Assembly: GCA_002478145.1 (NCBI GenBank)
Contig: DLMI01000185.1
Location: forward strand, 1 to 35,609
DNA length: 35,609 bases
Source of the DNA: Acidobacteria bacterium UBA7540
Lineage (GTDB): Bacteria > Acidobacteriota > Terriglobia > UBA7540
Direction of reading: 5' to 3'
Each line of letters begins with the position of its first letter. Position 1 is the first letter of the stretch. This document shows, piece after piece, positions 28,222 to 35,609 of this stretch. The notes under the pieces are model-generated. The model ran no database searches. It saw nothing but the letters and a program-made list of their open reading frames with translations, and had not been told where the DNA came from. A program made the translations under genes and the position numbers.

Positions 28222-28377
28222 CTGTCATCCTGAGCCCGCCGTGCTTTCGGGCGGGCGATCCCGCTGCAGCGGGACTGAGTTGTCTTTTGCCCTTAGCATC
28301 CAGCGACAGACTGCACGGACGCTTCGCGGAGTTTACCCTGATCCCGCCGGGGCGGGAGAACGGGCTCAGCATGACAG
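28222..28377. repeat. 156-bp palindromic element of the TCATCCTGAGC type
   Basis: CTGTCATCCTGAGCCCG at 28222-28238 and CGGGCTCAGCATGACAG at 28361-28377 pair at 16 of 17 positions. Inside are CCCGCC/GGCGGG, CCCGCTGCAGCGGG and CCCGCCGGGGCGGG hairpins. It fills much of the 311-bp gap between convergent genes, and resembles 21498-21583. Confidence 0.7.
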
Positions 28378-28451
28378 CATTCGCGCACAGCGCGCGGCGC
28401 TGATTCGGCCCCGCCCTGTGGGATGGCCCTACACGAAGAGCCGCATCCTAC

Positions 28452-29147
28452 TCATGTGTGCTCACGCTCTCTCTTCTTTTCCGCTCCTCGTTTCACTCGC
28501 GCCATCAAATCTCTGAGCCTCTGCCTCTGCTGCCGTTCACCTTCGTCTTTTGGTTCGGCCTGGGGGCGAGGGACCCGCCAGGTGAGCTGACCTGAGAGCG
28601 GCCCTTCAGGGTAGGCTCCTGGATCAAAGAGCGTGTAGTTTTGGAATAAAGTGGGCTCTTCTTGATAGCAAGACCAGACGGCCCGGCGCAGCAAGTCGGG
28701 GTCGCCTTCGTCCAGGAGATTAATCATCCGGACCTGTTGCCGAAAGCGCGCAATGTACTCCATGGGCAGGTTGAAGAGATAGGGAGTGAGAGCCTGGGCA
28801 CCGATGATTCGCCTGCGCTCGTCCACACCATTTTCGAGCAGCATGAGGAGAGCATCGCCCGTCTGGTGTCCCTGCGACTCCGGCCCGAAGAGCACCAGAT
28901 ACCTGATGTTCGGGTTGGCAACGATGTTGCAAATGAGCTTTTCGATGCCGATGTTTTCAGTTTGGATGGTACCGGAGAGGGCAGCTCCACTTTCCAGACC
29001 AACTCGGACCAGGTTCTCAATATCCGGCGGAATCTTTTCTTGGTCGTAAATTAAAATCACCGCGACAGCGAAGGGCGAGTAGTCATTGCCGCGCAGATAG
29101 CGCCCCTCTTCAGGCGGATAGTTGGAAGCTGGCTCCGCCTTCAACAT
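28452..29147 (-). CDS. MtrA-like corrinoid protein in the arsenic operon
   Basis: A 231-residue protein related to subunit A of tetrahydromethanopterin S-methyltransferase, the methyl-corrinoid carrier of methanogens. The core (about 15-145) shows GRYLRGNDYSPFAVAV, GTIQTENIGIEKLICNI, NPNIRYLVLFGPESQGHQTG and RRIIGAQALTPYL. His94 in GPESQGHQTG matches the cobalt-ligating His84 of methanogen MtrA. The C-terminal membrane anchor of MtrA is absent; there is a Lys/Arg-rich tail instead, so it should be soluble. ATG at 29147 has GGGGGAG upstream and overlaps the arsC stop by 7 bases, which implies co-translation with arsC. No methanogenesis genes are present. A role in methyl transfer to arsenic is a hypothesis. 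Confidence 0.8.
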   Translation of the reverse strand: MLKAEPASNYPPEEGRYLRGNDYSPFAVAVILIYDQEKIPPDIENLVRVGLESGAALSGTIQTENIGIEKLICNIVANPNIRYLVLFGPESQGHQTGDALLMLLENGVDERRRIIGAQALTPYLFNLPMEYIARFRQQVRMINLLDEGDPDLLRRAVWSCYQEEPTLFQNYTLFDPGAYPEGPLSGQLTWRVPRPQAEPKDEGERQQRQRLRDLMARVKRGAEKKREREHT

Positions 29148-29563
29148 AGCTTCTCCCCCTCGCCTTGAGCAAAGGCTTGAAGCCGCGCTCGCAGCTCGTC
29201 GCGGACGCGGCGGAAGGCTGTCAATATTTCTTCTTCGGAGCCTTGCGCCGCGGCGGGATCTTCGATGCTCCAATGAATACGTTTTGTTTTCGCCGGGAAG
29301 AGGGGGCAACTCTCCTTGGCGTTATCGCAGACCGTGATCACGTAGTCGAAATCCTGCCCTGCAAATTCATCCACCGATTTGGACCGGTGACCGGAAATGT
29401 CGATCCCCACCTCGCGCATCACGGCGATGGCCTCGGGTCGCACATGGCTCGGCTTGGTGCCGGCGCTGAAAACCTCGTAGACATTTCCCGCATCATGGCG
29501 AAGTAACCCTTCCGCCATTTGACTGCGAGCCGAATTGCCCGTGCAAAGGATGAGGACTCTCAC
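29141..29563 (-). CDS. arsC: Arsenate reductase, thioredoxin-coupled type
   Basis: Reduces arsenate to arsenite in the cytoplasm. The 140-residue protein has the low-molecular-weight phosphatase fold. Cys7 in CTGNSARSQ is the nucleophile (CX5R loop), and Cys79 and Cys86 in VCDNAKESCPLFP form the disulfide relay, as in the Staphylococcus pI258 enzyme. TKRIHWSIEDPAAAQGSEEE is the usual distal Asp-Pro region. It lies between acr3 (70 bases upstream) and the MtrA-like gene, whose ATG overlaps the arsC stop. Confidence 0.93.
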   Translation of the reverse strand: MRVLILCTGNSARSQMAEGLLRHDAGNVYEVFSAGTKPSHVRPEAIAVMREVGIDISGHRSKSVDEFAGQDFDYVITVCDNAKESCPLFPAKTKRIHWSIEDPAAAQGSEEEILTAFRRVRDELRARLQAFAQGEGEKLC

Positions 29564-29633
29564 TGATTTCCCTCACTGTCCGTATAACTGTCTAACAAGC
29601 CGTGCCTTCGCGAAATGGAGCAGGAGTGGGGGA

Positions 29634-30719
29634 TTACCCACGAACCAGTTGAACTGCGTTGGCGCCCTCCCGAGGTGACGTGAAGTACGAACGCTGAAAG
29701 CGGAGAGCAACTCCCACCAGCCCAATCAGTACTGGCACCTCGACGAGCGGACCGATCACCGCCGCAAATGCGGCCCCGGAATTGATTCCAAATACCGCCA
29801 CAGCCACGGCGATAGCCAGCTCAAAATTGTTGCTGGCCGCGGTGAAGGAGAGGGTCGCCGTCTTGGGATAATCAGCTCCCAGCTTCCTGCCCATATAGAA
29901 GGAAACCAGGAACATCACCACGAAGTAAATCAGCAGGGGCAGTGCGATCCGCAGAACGTCGAGCGGTAATTGAATGATGTATTCACCCTTCAGGGAAAAC
30001 ATCACCACAATCGTGAAGAGCAAGGCGACAAGCGTAAGCGGACTGATGCGGGGAATAAACCTCTTCTCGTACCATTCCCGCCCACGCAGACGAAGCAGGG
30101 CAAAGCGGGTGAGCATGCCGGCAAGGAAAGGAATCCCCAAGTAGAAGAAGACGCTCTGCGCAATCTGCTTCATTGACACATCCACAACTGCGCCTTTCAG
30201 ACCAAGCCAGGTCGGCAATACGGTGATGAAGAGCCAGGCATAAACCGAGTAAAACAAAACCTGGAAAACCGAATTAAAGGCTACAAGTCCCGCGGCATAT
30301 TCAGTGTCGCCCTTCGCAAGTTCGTTCCAGACAATCACCATCGCGATGCAACGGGCCAGTCCGATCATAATCACACCGACCATATAATCGGGATGGTTCC
30401 GCAAGAAGGTAACGGCGAGGGCGAACATGAGAACGGGGCCGATCACCCAGTTCTGCACGAGTGAAAGAAGCAAAACGCGTTTGTTTCGGAAGACTTCCCC
30501 AAGCTCTTCGTAGCGGACTTTTGCCAGGGGCGGGTACATCATAAGAATCAAACCGGCTGCAATAGGAACTGACGTTGTGCCCACCTGGAAGGCCGTAAGG
30601 GTCCGAACGAGACTGGGCAGCAGATAGCCAGAGATCACGCCCAACGCCATGGCAAGGAAAATCCAAACGGTAAGAAATCGATCAAGAAAAGAGAGCCTTC
30701 GCGTAAGATGTGCTGACAT
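29634..30719 (-). CDS. acr3: Arsenite efflux transporter ACR3
   Basis: Proton-coupled arsenite exporter in the inner membrane. The 361-residue product has ten hydrophobic helices. Cys124 in [15 protein letters not shown] is the conserved transport cysteine, and the [15 protein letters not shown] segment carries the conserved glutamate. [15 protein letters not shown] follows the second helix. ATG at 30719 has AGAGG about 10 bases upstream. It is downstream of arsM and separated from it by a palindromic element, and upstream of arsC. Confidence 0.95.
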   Translation of the reverse strand: MSAHLTRRLSFLDRFLTVWIFLAMALGVISGYLLPSLVRTLTAFQVGTTSVPIAAGLILMMYPPLAKVRYEELGEVFRNKRVLLLSLVQNWVIGPVLMFALAVTFLRNHPDYMVGVIMIGLARCIAMVIVWNELAKGDTEYAAGLVAFNSVFQVLFYSVYAWLFITVLPTWLGLKGAVVDVSMKQIAQSVFFYLGIPFLAGMLTRFALLRLRGREWYEKRFIPRISPLTLVALLFTIVVMFSLKGEYIIQLPLDVLRIALPLLIYFVVMFLVSFYMGRKLGADYPKTATLSFTAASNNFELAIAVAVAVFGINSGAAFAAVIGPLVEVPVLIGLVGVALRFQRSYFTSPREGANAVQLVRG

Positions 30720-30776
30720 ACTTCAATGCCTCTTCCTCTCAGTATTGCCTCCGTGTCCTCCGTGGTCAGAAGCGCC

Positions 30777-30883
30777 TTGGAGTGCGGCAGCTTGCTGCCG
30801 CTTTTGCGGCTCGAGCTTGCTCGTGCCGCTCCCGGAAGCAAGCTTCCGGAAAAAGAAAGCGGCAGCAAGCTGCCGCACTCCAA
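30777..30883. repeat. 107-bp palindromic element with perfect 27-nt arms
   Basis: The 27 bases at 30777-30803 are the exact reverse complement of 30857-30883. Each arm itself contains GCGGCAGC...GCTGCCGC. Two inner hairpins follow: GCGGCTCGAGC paired with GCTCGTGCCGC, and CCGGAAGC-AA-GCTTCCGG. It lies between arsM and acr3 in the transcribed strand, and could act as an RNA stability or termination element, or be a mobile palindrome. Confidence 0.85.
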
Positions 30884-30912
30884 AGCAACTACTTCCCGCA
30901 GCAGCTCGGACC

Positions 30913-31740
30913 TCAGCACGATGGGCTCGGTTTCTTCGCCCGCACGAAGGCGCTCATGAACTTGCCATCGACCAGGGGCGCGATCGCCTCCACGTCAATC
31001 CCCGCGCTCGAAAGCGATTCGCGCGCATCCGCAACGCGGTAAATCCGGGTCGGTTCGATGCCGACGACCTCAAATCCTGCCCTCATGAGTTTGGCAAGGT
31101 ATTCGCTCTCCTCCAGCGCCCCGGCCATGCAGCCTACCCATAACTCTACGCTTCGCCGAATCTCAGCGGGAACTTTCCCGCGCACCACAATATCGGAGAC
31201 GGCGAATCGCCCACCCGGCTTGAGCACGCGAAACGCTTCCCTCAACACTCGGTCCTTGTCGGCGGAGAGGTTGATGACACAATTCGAGATGATGACATCG
31301 ACGGAGTTATCGGGCAGTGGAATGTTCTCAATTTCACCCTTCAGGAATTCTACGTTCTCAACTCCGGCTTTGCGCTGGTTTTCGCGGGCCAGCGCCAACA
31401 TCTCATCCGTCATGTCCAGACCGTAGGCCTTGCCGGTCGGCCCCACCCGCTTGGCGGACAACAGCACATCAATGCCCCCGCCTGATCCCAGATCGAGCAC
31501 GGTTTCGCCGGGCTTCAGCTCGGCCAGCGCGGTTGGGTTTCCACACCCCAACGAAGCGAGGAGAGCTTCCTCGGGGATTTGGCTGGTTTGGCTGCCATCG
31601 TAAAGGTTCGAGGTGATGGGGTCAGGACAACCGTCCGAAGCCGGCGCCGTTCCGCAACAGGAACTCCGGCCCTGGATGACACGCAGGGCCGCCTGCCCAT
31701 ACTTCTCTTTCACCACTTGCTTGATATTTTCAACGCTCAT
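30913..31740 (-). CDS. arsM: Arsenite S-adenosylmethionine methyltransferase
   Basis: Methylates trivalent arsenic with SAM. The 275-residue protein has the SAM-binding [16 protein letters not shown] (81-96) and LDM at 108-110. Three cysteines match the conserved arsenic-binding set: Cys66 in SLGCGNP, Cys154 in ISNCVINL and Cys204 in [11 protein letters not shown]. Extra cysteines occur at 28, 29, 38 and the last residue. ATG at 31740 ([15 protein letters not shown]) has AAAGG upstream; a longer in-frame start at 31827 is less likely. It has its own promoter about 270 bases upstream, and is the gene next to arsR. Confidence 0.95.
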   Translation of the reverse strand: MSVENIKQVVKEKYGQAALRVIQGRSSCCGTAPASDGCPDPITSNLYDGSQTSQIPEEALLASLGCGNPTALAELKPGETVLDLGSGGGIDVLLSAKRVGPTGKAYGLDMTDEMLALARENQRKAGVENVEFLKGEIENIPLPDNSVDVIISNCVINLSADKDRVLREAFRVLKPGGRFAVSDIVVRGKVPAEIRRSVELWVGCMAGALEESEYLAKLMRAGFEVVGIEPTRIYRVADARESLSSAGIDVEAIAPLVDGKFMSAFVRAKKPSPSC

Positions 31741-31993
31741 TTGCTTCGCCTTTCCTGGGCTCAATGCCGCACAATAGGTGGGTTTTTGGCCACTTTTTGG
31801 CTTTGATTTGAGTTCGTTTGCCTTCAAGAACCAGTTCGTTTTTAGCCCCTGAAAACGCTAACTCCTGTGTTTTCAACACATTCTTAGGTTCGTTCCCACT
31901 ATTTAGTATCTTTTTTCTGTTTTCTACGCATTTTCCTCTGCCCCCGCGCCGATCTGCAACCCCCTTCGCGCGCTCGATGGCAAGCCTTCTCAT
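31730..31993 (-). CDS. Possible leader ORF upstream of arsM
   Basis: An 87-residue basic open frame begins at ATG 31993, just downstream of the predicted arsM start of transcription, and its stop overlaps the arsM ATG region (GAGCGTTGA). It holds NEPKNVLKTQELAFSGAKNE, the translation of a repeat-like stretch. It may be a non-coding repeat with a chance frame; if translated, it could couple to arsM. Weak support. Confidence 0.2.
   Translation of the reverse strand: MRRLAIERAKGVADRRGGRGKCVENRKKILNSGNEPKNVLKTQELAFSGAKNELVLEGKRTQIKAKKWPKTHLLCGIEPRKGEANER
31862..31888. repeat. Repeat word shared with 242-270
   Basis: The reverse complement of this stretch carries AATGTGTTGAAAACACAGG, close to AATGTTATTGAAAACACAGC at 251-270. 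A TGTGTT-TTC-AACACA hairpin lies inside. Confidence 0.4.
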
Positions 31994-32002
31994 GGGACCA
32001 CT

Positions 32003-32020
32003 CACATAGGCTACCATGTG
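32003..32020 (-). promoter_or_regulatory. Inverted repeat over the arsM -10 box
   Basis: CACAT at 32003-32007 and ATGTG at 32016-32020, 8 bases apart, flank the -10 hexamer. The geometry equals that of the arsR operator, but the arms differ, so a shared regulator is uncertain. Confidence 0.35.
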
Positions 32021-32036
32021 TCAGTTCTCCTGTCAA
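32008..32036 (-). promoter_or_regulatory. Sigma-70 promoter for arsM
   Basis: On the minus strand TTGACA (32036-32031) and TAGCCT (32013-32008) are 17 bases apart. The -35 is a perfect consensus. Transcription would start near 32001, about 260 bases before the arsM ATG. Confidence 0.55.
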
Positions 32037-32189
32037 GAGCGAAGTGCGGGAGGCGGAAGGGCGGGTGTCAAGGGCCAGGTGGCAGGCTACAGACGCAGGG
32101 TGCGGGGGGAGCATAAGCGCTGACTTAGTTGATTTCGTGTCGCTCCAAGCCCGTCGGCGGACGGGCTTTCGGGCGACCTCGAAGCTTAT

Positions 32190-32498
32190 AGCGCCTATGG
32201 GACGAAGCCCCATGAGCGCTAAGGTCAGCCGTGCTCAAATGGCCCCAGCAGGGGCCAACGGTGAATAGCCGCAGGTTTTAACCTGCGGATAACGGAACGC
32301 ACAGAACTACGCAACGCCAACGGGGTTGACGGGTCAATGGTTCGGCCCCTCCAGGGCCGGAATGCTTTCTGGGCTTCTGTTTCCGTAGGTTTCATCCGTC
32401 GGCTGACGGGCTACTCACCGTGTCCCGCTTCGCGGGACGGGAATGGCGCCGGAACGATAGAAATAGTTCTTATCTTAGCGCCTATGGGACGAAGCCCC
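32190..32498. repeat. Palindrome patchwork with a 22-nt direct repeat
   Basis: AGCGCCTATGGGACGAAGCC plus CC occurs at 32190-32211 and again at 32477-32498. Between them are perfect hairpins: GGCCCC-AGCA-GGGGCC (32241-32256), CCGCAGGTT-TT-AACCTGCGG (32269-32288) and GTCCCGC-TTC-GCGGGAC (32422-32438). It lies in the 793-bp gap between arsR and arsM, with no gene. Confidence 0.7.
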
Positions 32499-32533
32499 CA
32501 GCTCGAGTCCCCTCTCCTTCCTTCATCCCCCTT

Positions 32534-32917
32534 TCATAAAACTTTTGACGGAACCTGGCTTCCCTTTGAGGCTTGCACGATCAAAACCAGGTCTCCGGGT
32601 TTAACGGCTTTGTTGCGAGTGCAACACTCCGCATAGAGGAAGTTAAGAAGCTCCTGGAGTGCCTCGGTATTCGCCGTGTACCAAAGGAATGTGCCCTCCC
32701 GCCGGACTTTGACCAGTTCCTCGTTCTTGAGCTTGTCGAGATGATGGGAAAGGGTTGAAGCAGGGATGCCCAGCTCGTCCTGAATATCTCCCACCACCAA
32801 TCCCTGGGGATGCGCGGTGAGCAGGAGTTGCATGATGCGCAAGCGAGGCTCGGCCCCCATGGCGGCAAACATGTCCGCGTAGCGTATGACTCGCTCAGTG
32901 TCGTCGGCGGTTTTCAT
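32534..32917 (-). CDS. arsR: ArsR family metalloregulator
   Basis: Repressor of the arsenic genes that leaves DNA on binding arsenite. The 127-residue winged-helix protein has the helix-turn-helix ELGIPASTLSHHLDKLKNEELV (49-70) and the wing VRREGTFLWY. Cys98 and Cys99 in LYAECCTRN match the C-terminal arsenic site of the Acidithiobacillus type (Cys95 and Cys96). There is no ELCVCDL-type site in the DNA-binding helix. ATG at 32917 lies directly at the predicted start of transcription, so no Shine-Dalgarno is needed. It heads the minus-strand arsenic island. Confidence 0.92.
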   Translation of the reverse strand: MKTADDTERVIRYADMFAAMGAEPRLRIMQLLLTAHPQGLVVGDIQDELGIPASTLSHHLDKLKNEELVKVRREGTFLWYTANTEALQELLNFLYAECCTRNKAVKPGDLVLIVQASKGSQVPSKVL

Positions 32918-32938
32918 ATTTCCATTATACCGGAAATA
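32917..32938 (-). promoter_or_regulatory. ArsR operator over the arsR promoter
   Basis: TATTTCC (32917-32923) and GGAAATA (32932-32938) are perfect 7-bp arms around an 8-base centre. The centre holds the -10 box, so a bound dimer would block polymerase and the repressor would control itself. Confidence 0.65.
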
Positions 32939-32951
32939 GCGAATCCGTCAA
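32924..32951 (-). promoter_or_regulatory. Sigma-70 promoter of arsR
   Basis: On the minus strand TTGACG (32951-32946) and TATAAT (32929-32924) have a 16-base spacer. The ATG is 6 bases after the -10, so the transcript is predicted to be leaderless. Confidence 0.75.
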
Positions 32952-33529
32952 GGGGCTCCCGCCCTCGTTCCAGGGTTTCGTCAAAGTCGGAGTGGCCGGG
33001 CCGCCAGCCAGATTACCGGCGAGTGGGCGGGCAGTGAAGGGAAAGGCACTTCACGTCGGGCTTCCCACCTCTACGAGTAGCCCGTGACAAGTCCAAGTGG
33101 CGCCCACTTGACGCGAAGCCGACTTAGCAGGCCAGATCCCTAACAGCGCCGGAACTATCCGCGTGGGCACAACTTGCAGTGAAACGAGCCAACAAATTCC
33201 TCCGCGACCGCTTGAGAGTAATTTCCGAGTACCCGACCATCCGGGAGTTGCAAGCCTTCCATTTGCACGGCTGCTTCAATCCGAGTAGTAAATGTCCTCG
33301 AACTTTGCAGCTGTTCTTTTCGTATACTGTTCTGTCTTGGAGATGCGTCGCGCTTGTCAGGGCAATGTTCCACAGTTCCTGCGCACGCTGCAATACGCCT
33401 TCTTGAGTTTGTAGGAATAGAAGGATCCTGGACACGACGATTGCGGTGCCCCTGCGCCCATCCCGATCAAAGAAGAAAGCGCACAAGCGATGGCCGCAGG
33501 TTCCGTGCAGCCCGTCGCAGGAGGGCCGC
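32952..33529. other. Gap of about 580 bp without a clear gene
   Basis: Lies between the divergent arsR gene and the membrane peptidase gene. A minus-strand frame at 33155-33373 encodes LQLPDGRVLGNYSQAVAEEF, which looks gene-like but is not extended on either side, and could be a remnant. Nothing else is seen. Confidence 0.35.
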
Positions 33530-35341
33530 GTGAAAAAGGCACGTTTTTGGCTTCTTGTCTCACTGGCGGTCGCCTCTCGTGTCGTGTCGTTCTTCTTCCT
33601 AAAGGCGGCGCCCGCCTACGTTATTGTTCCTCGGAGCTTTGTTGGGGGTGGGTTGCAGACCCTACCGGCGCTACTTGATCTGGTCGTGCCGGTGATTGTC
33701 ATTTATTGTCTCTGGCCGGGGCGCCGTTTCGATGGAAGGACGATCCAATCTGGAAGACTGGCCATTTGGGATGCCATGTCTTTCTTGTTGTTCCCACTGG
33801 TAGCTGGATTGTCGCTGTTTGCCTACCAAGCTGCATGGCAGATCTTGCCGAATGTCACGCTGGCCACTTTTCTCCGCTGGCTGCAATTCATAACCAGTTA
33901 CCTCGCCTGGAACATGTTGCTGGACGAGGTATCCGTGAAAAGCCGTTGGCAAAGGGTTGCGATCGTGCCGACTCTAGTACTAAGCCTCGGTCTGCTGCAG
34001 GATGCATTCCCCGGCGAAGATCCGTTTCTTGTTCTGCTCAGCGTGGGGCTAACACTGACCTGGACAGTTCTGGCCTTCCGACGCCGATACTGCCAATCGC
34101 CGCTCGTCGCCACGGTGGCGGCCGCCATCGTCGGTGGCGTCAGCTGCCTGCTCGTCGTAATGGCGCCATCGGATTCTCTTTTCCCTCCTTTGTTGCTGCT
34201 GATTGCTTTCCTGGTCGGTGCACTCACCATCCCCAGCCGTCGTTGGTGGCCGCGGTGGGTAGCCTTGGCAAGCATCGCCGCGGTTGGTTTGCTCCTCAGT
34301 TTGGCGGTTCCAAGGCTTCTTCCGCCCGCAAAGAGGGCTGACTTTCTCACGCAAGAACCGCCGCCGTCTCACACCGAACAAATCGAAGGTGTCACGGTTC
34401 GTTATGACGATGTTCGGGTGCGTAACGTCGCAATACGGCTGGCGCATGTCTTGGCCGCTGCCAACCAAGTCAGCCAGGAAGCGTATGGCATCTCGCCACA
34501 AGCGGATGAGCTGGTCGTCCGGGGTTTTGAGGAAGGAGGATTCCAAGCGGAGTTTCCCCATAGGATTCGCGGCAACTTTGTCTCGCAACGCTATGTTGAC
34601 TTGTGCCTCGACAGCTCGTTTCTGAACGGTCCGAATGCATCCATCCACTTTCCCGATCCTGTGAATGCGATTCTGCATGAATATGGTCATCTTTACGGGA
34701 CTGTGCTCTATCTGCCTTGGGTGATGGGAGGGACGGAAGAGGAGGGGTGGGCGACATTCAGCGCCACTCGTCTCTCCCGCCGGCTCTATGAGCGCTTCGG
34801 ATCTGGTCTGTGGAATCCCCCATACAACTACGCCGCCCGTGCGGACGCGATCACACGGTCGAATCTTGCTGGCCATCCCGTTTACTGGTCACATCCTAAC
34901 GAATATGGAGGCTTTCGCCTGTGGTACTTGCTGAGTCAGCGAGACAGCGAAGCGGCGATCTACCGCAAACGATGGGGCCTTACCCGGCGTGATGGCCGTG
35001 GCTGGTGGTTGCAGATCAATGATCCCGACGCCGCAAGACAGCTGGCCAGGGCGTTGGGCTTTGCAGATTTCGTCTCCTTTGGCTCGGGCAAGGTAGTCCG
35101 CTACGACCAGGTGTATGCATTGCAGGATCTGCAACCGGTGGGCGAGCTGCTAGGCTGGACTGAGGACAAAGTCAGAGCGAACTACGCCAGGGATGCCAAT
35201 CGGCTCATCGATCCGACAGTCAGAGTGCCCGCACGGAGACCTCTTGTCTTGGATATGGCGTTATCTTTGGCCTTGCTGGCACTGTTTGTTGTGATGAAGA
35301 GAGTCATACCCAGTCATGGTCCACCGGGGGAACTTCGGTAG
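33530..35341 (+). CDS. Membrane protein with extracytoplasmic HEYGH metallopeptidase-like domain
   Basis: A 603-residue protein. The N-terminal half has about eight hydrophobic helices (residues roughly 6-290), for example the LLVSLAVASRVVSFFFLKA and LLLLIAFLVGALTI segments. Then comes a soluble domain of about 270 residues, and a last hydrophobic helix near 580 (MALSLALLALFVVMK). The soluble domain has HEYGH at 383-387 and EEEGW at 403-407, about 17 residues on, which fits a gluzincin (HExxH plus Glu) zinc site. GTG at 33530 is chosen for the GGAGG five bases upstream; the frame also opens at GTG 33446. The family is unknown to me. It is single, with nothing after it to 35609. Confidence 0.75.
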   Translation: MKKARFWLLVSLAVASRVVSFFFLKAAPAYVIVPRSFVGGGLQTLPALLDLVVPVIVIYCLWPGRRFDGRTIQSGRLAIWDAMSFLLFPLVAGLSLFAYQAAWQILPNVTLATFLRWLQFITSYLAWNMLLDEVSVKSRWQRVAIVPTLVLSLGLLQDAFPGEDPFLVLLSVGLTLTWTVLAFRRRYCQSPLVATVAAAIVGGVSCLLVVMAPSDSLFPPLLLLIAFLVGALTIPSRRWWPRWVALASIAAVGLLLSLAVPRLLPPAKRADFLTQEPPPSHTEQIEGVTVRYDDVRVRNVAIRLAHVLAAANQVSQEAYGISPQADELVVRGFEEGGFQAEFPHRIRGNFVSQRYVDLCLDSSFLNGPNASIHFPDPVNAILHEYGHLYGTVLYLPWVMGGTEEEGWATFSATRLSRRLYERFGSGLWNPPYNYAARADAITRSNLAGHPVYWSHPNEYGGFRLWYLLSQRDSEAAIYRKRWGLTRRDGRGWWLQINDPDAARQLARALGFADFVSFGSGKVVRYDQVYALQDLQPVGELLGWTEDKVRANYARDANRLIDPTVRVPARRPLVLDMALSLALLALFVVMKRVIPSHGPPGELR

Positions 35342-35609
35342 GACCGAAGACATTTTCAAGTCACAATCCCCCGCGGACAATGCGTAGAGTCAGCTATCGT
35401 CGTGCGTCGGTAGCGCCCGAGCGACGGCACCCCGAAAGTACTCACCGATTCTGACGCACAGGGTTCAGCCGTGGTTGCGATTTTGACCTGTCAGATGAAT
35501 TGGAAAACCAGGGTGACTGGAGACAGATTTTGCGTTTGTGGGCGGCGAGAAAGCCCTCCGTACAACCAAAAAGGATTGTGCCCGAGAAACCACAGGTTTC
35601 TATCGGGAG
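35342..35609. other. Window end, no feature seen
   Basis: About 270 bases after the membrane peptidase gene. No open frame of note, no tRNA-like sequence and no strong hairpin were seen. Confidence 0.35.

Overview
The window is a chromosomal segment of a Gram-negative, fairly GC-rich bacterium. The gene content is LPS heptose genes, two GH57 enzymes with a DUF4912 protein, arsenite methyltransferase, and a rimP-nusA-infB-rbfA-truB operon. Intergenic DNA is full of short degenerate word repeats and 'TCATCCTGAGC' palindromes. Together these point to Acidobacteriota; this is inference, since there is no rRNA in the window. I see no tRNA, rRNA, CRISPR array or intact insertion sequence.

Layout. 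1-3.2 kb: a repeat patch, a small helical conserved protein, deoC, and an M50 site-2-type protease with CBS domains. 3.6-11.6 kb: an alpha-glucan (glycogen) block with a short glycogen phosphorylase broken by one extra base, a GH57 branching enzyme with an upstream DUF4912 protein, a small Cys/His-rich protein, a GT4 glucan-synthase-like glycosyltransferase and a divergent second GH57 protein. 11.6-12.5 kb: a HAD hydrolase.

12.66-13.79 kb: two ungapped 202-bp direct repeats (about 88% identical by eye) flank a 145-residue orphan gene. The second copy sits just before the promoter and structured leader of rimP. 13.9-21.4 kb: rimP, nusA, infB, DUF503 (ylxP), rbfA, truB and a polysaccharide deacetylase, all on the plus strand; this is the translation/transcription-factor operon.

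21.6-26.9 kb: a secreted lipocalin-like protein, a ROK kinase lacking the usual zinc motif, and a heptose block. The heptose block has gmhA on plus, and on minus a tightly packed trio of HAD phosphatase, conserved unknown (possibly deoxyhypusine-synthase-like) and HldE-type kinase domain. The HAD protein is a candidate for the GmhB step. 27.5-28.1 kb: a six-helix membrane protein.

28.4-32.9 kb: an arsenic island on the minus strand: arsR, arsM, acr3, arsC, and a gene overlapping arsC that encodes an MtrA-like (methyl-corrinoid) protein. The arsR promoter has an inverted repeat centred on the -10 box and starts at or next to the ATG, so it is probably autoregulated and leaderless. The MtrA-like protein in an arsenic-methylation island is the most interesting functional link here. 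33.5-35.3 kb: a large membrane protein with an extracytoplasmic HEYGH metallopeptidase-like domain.
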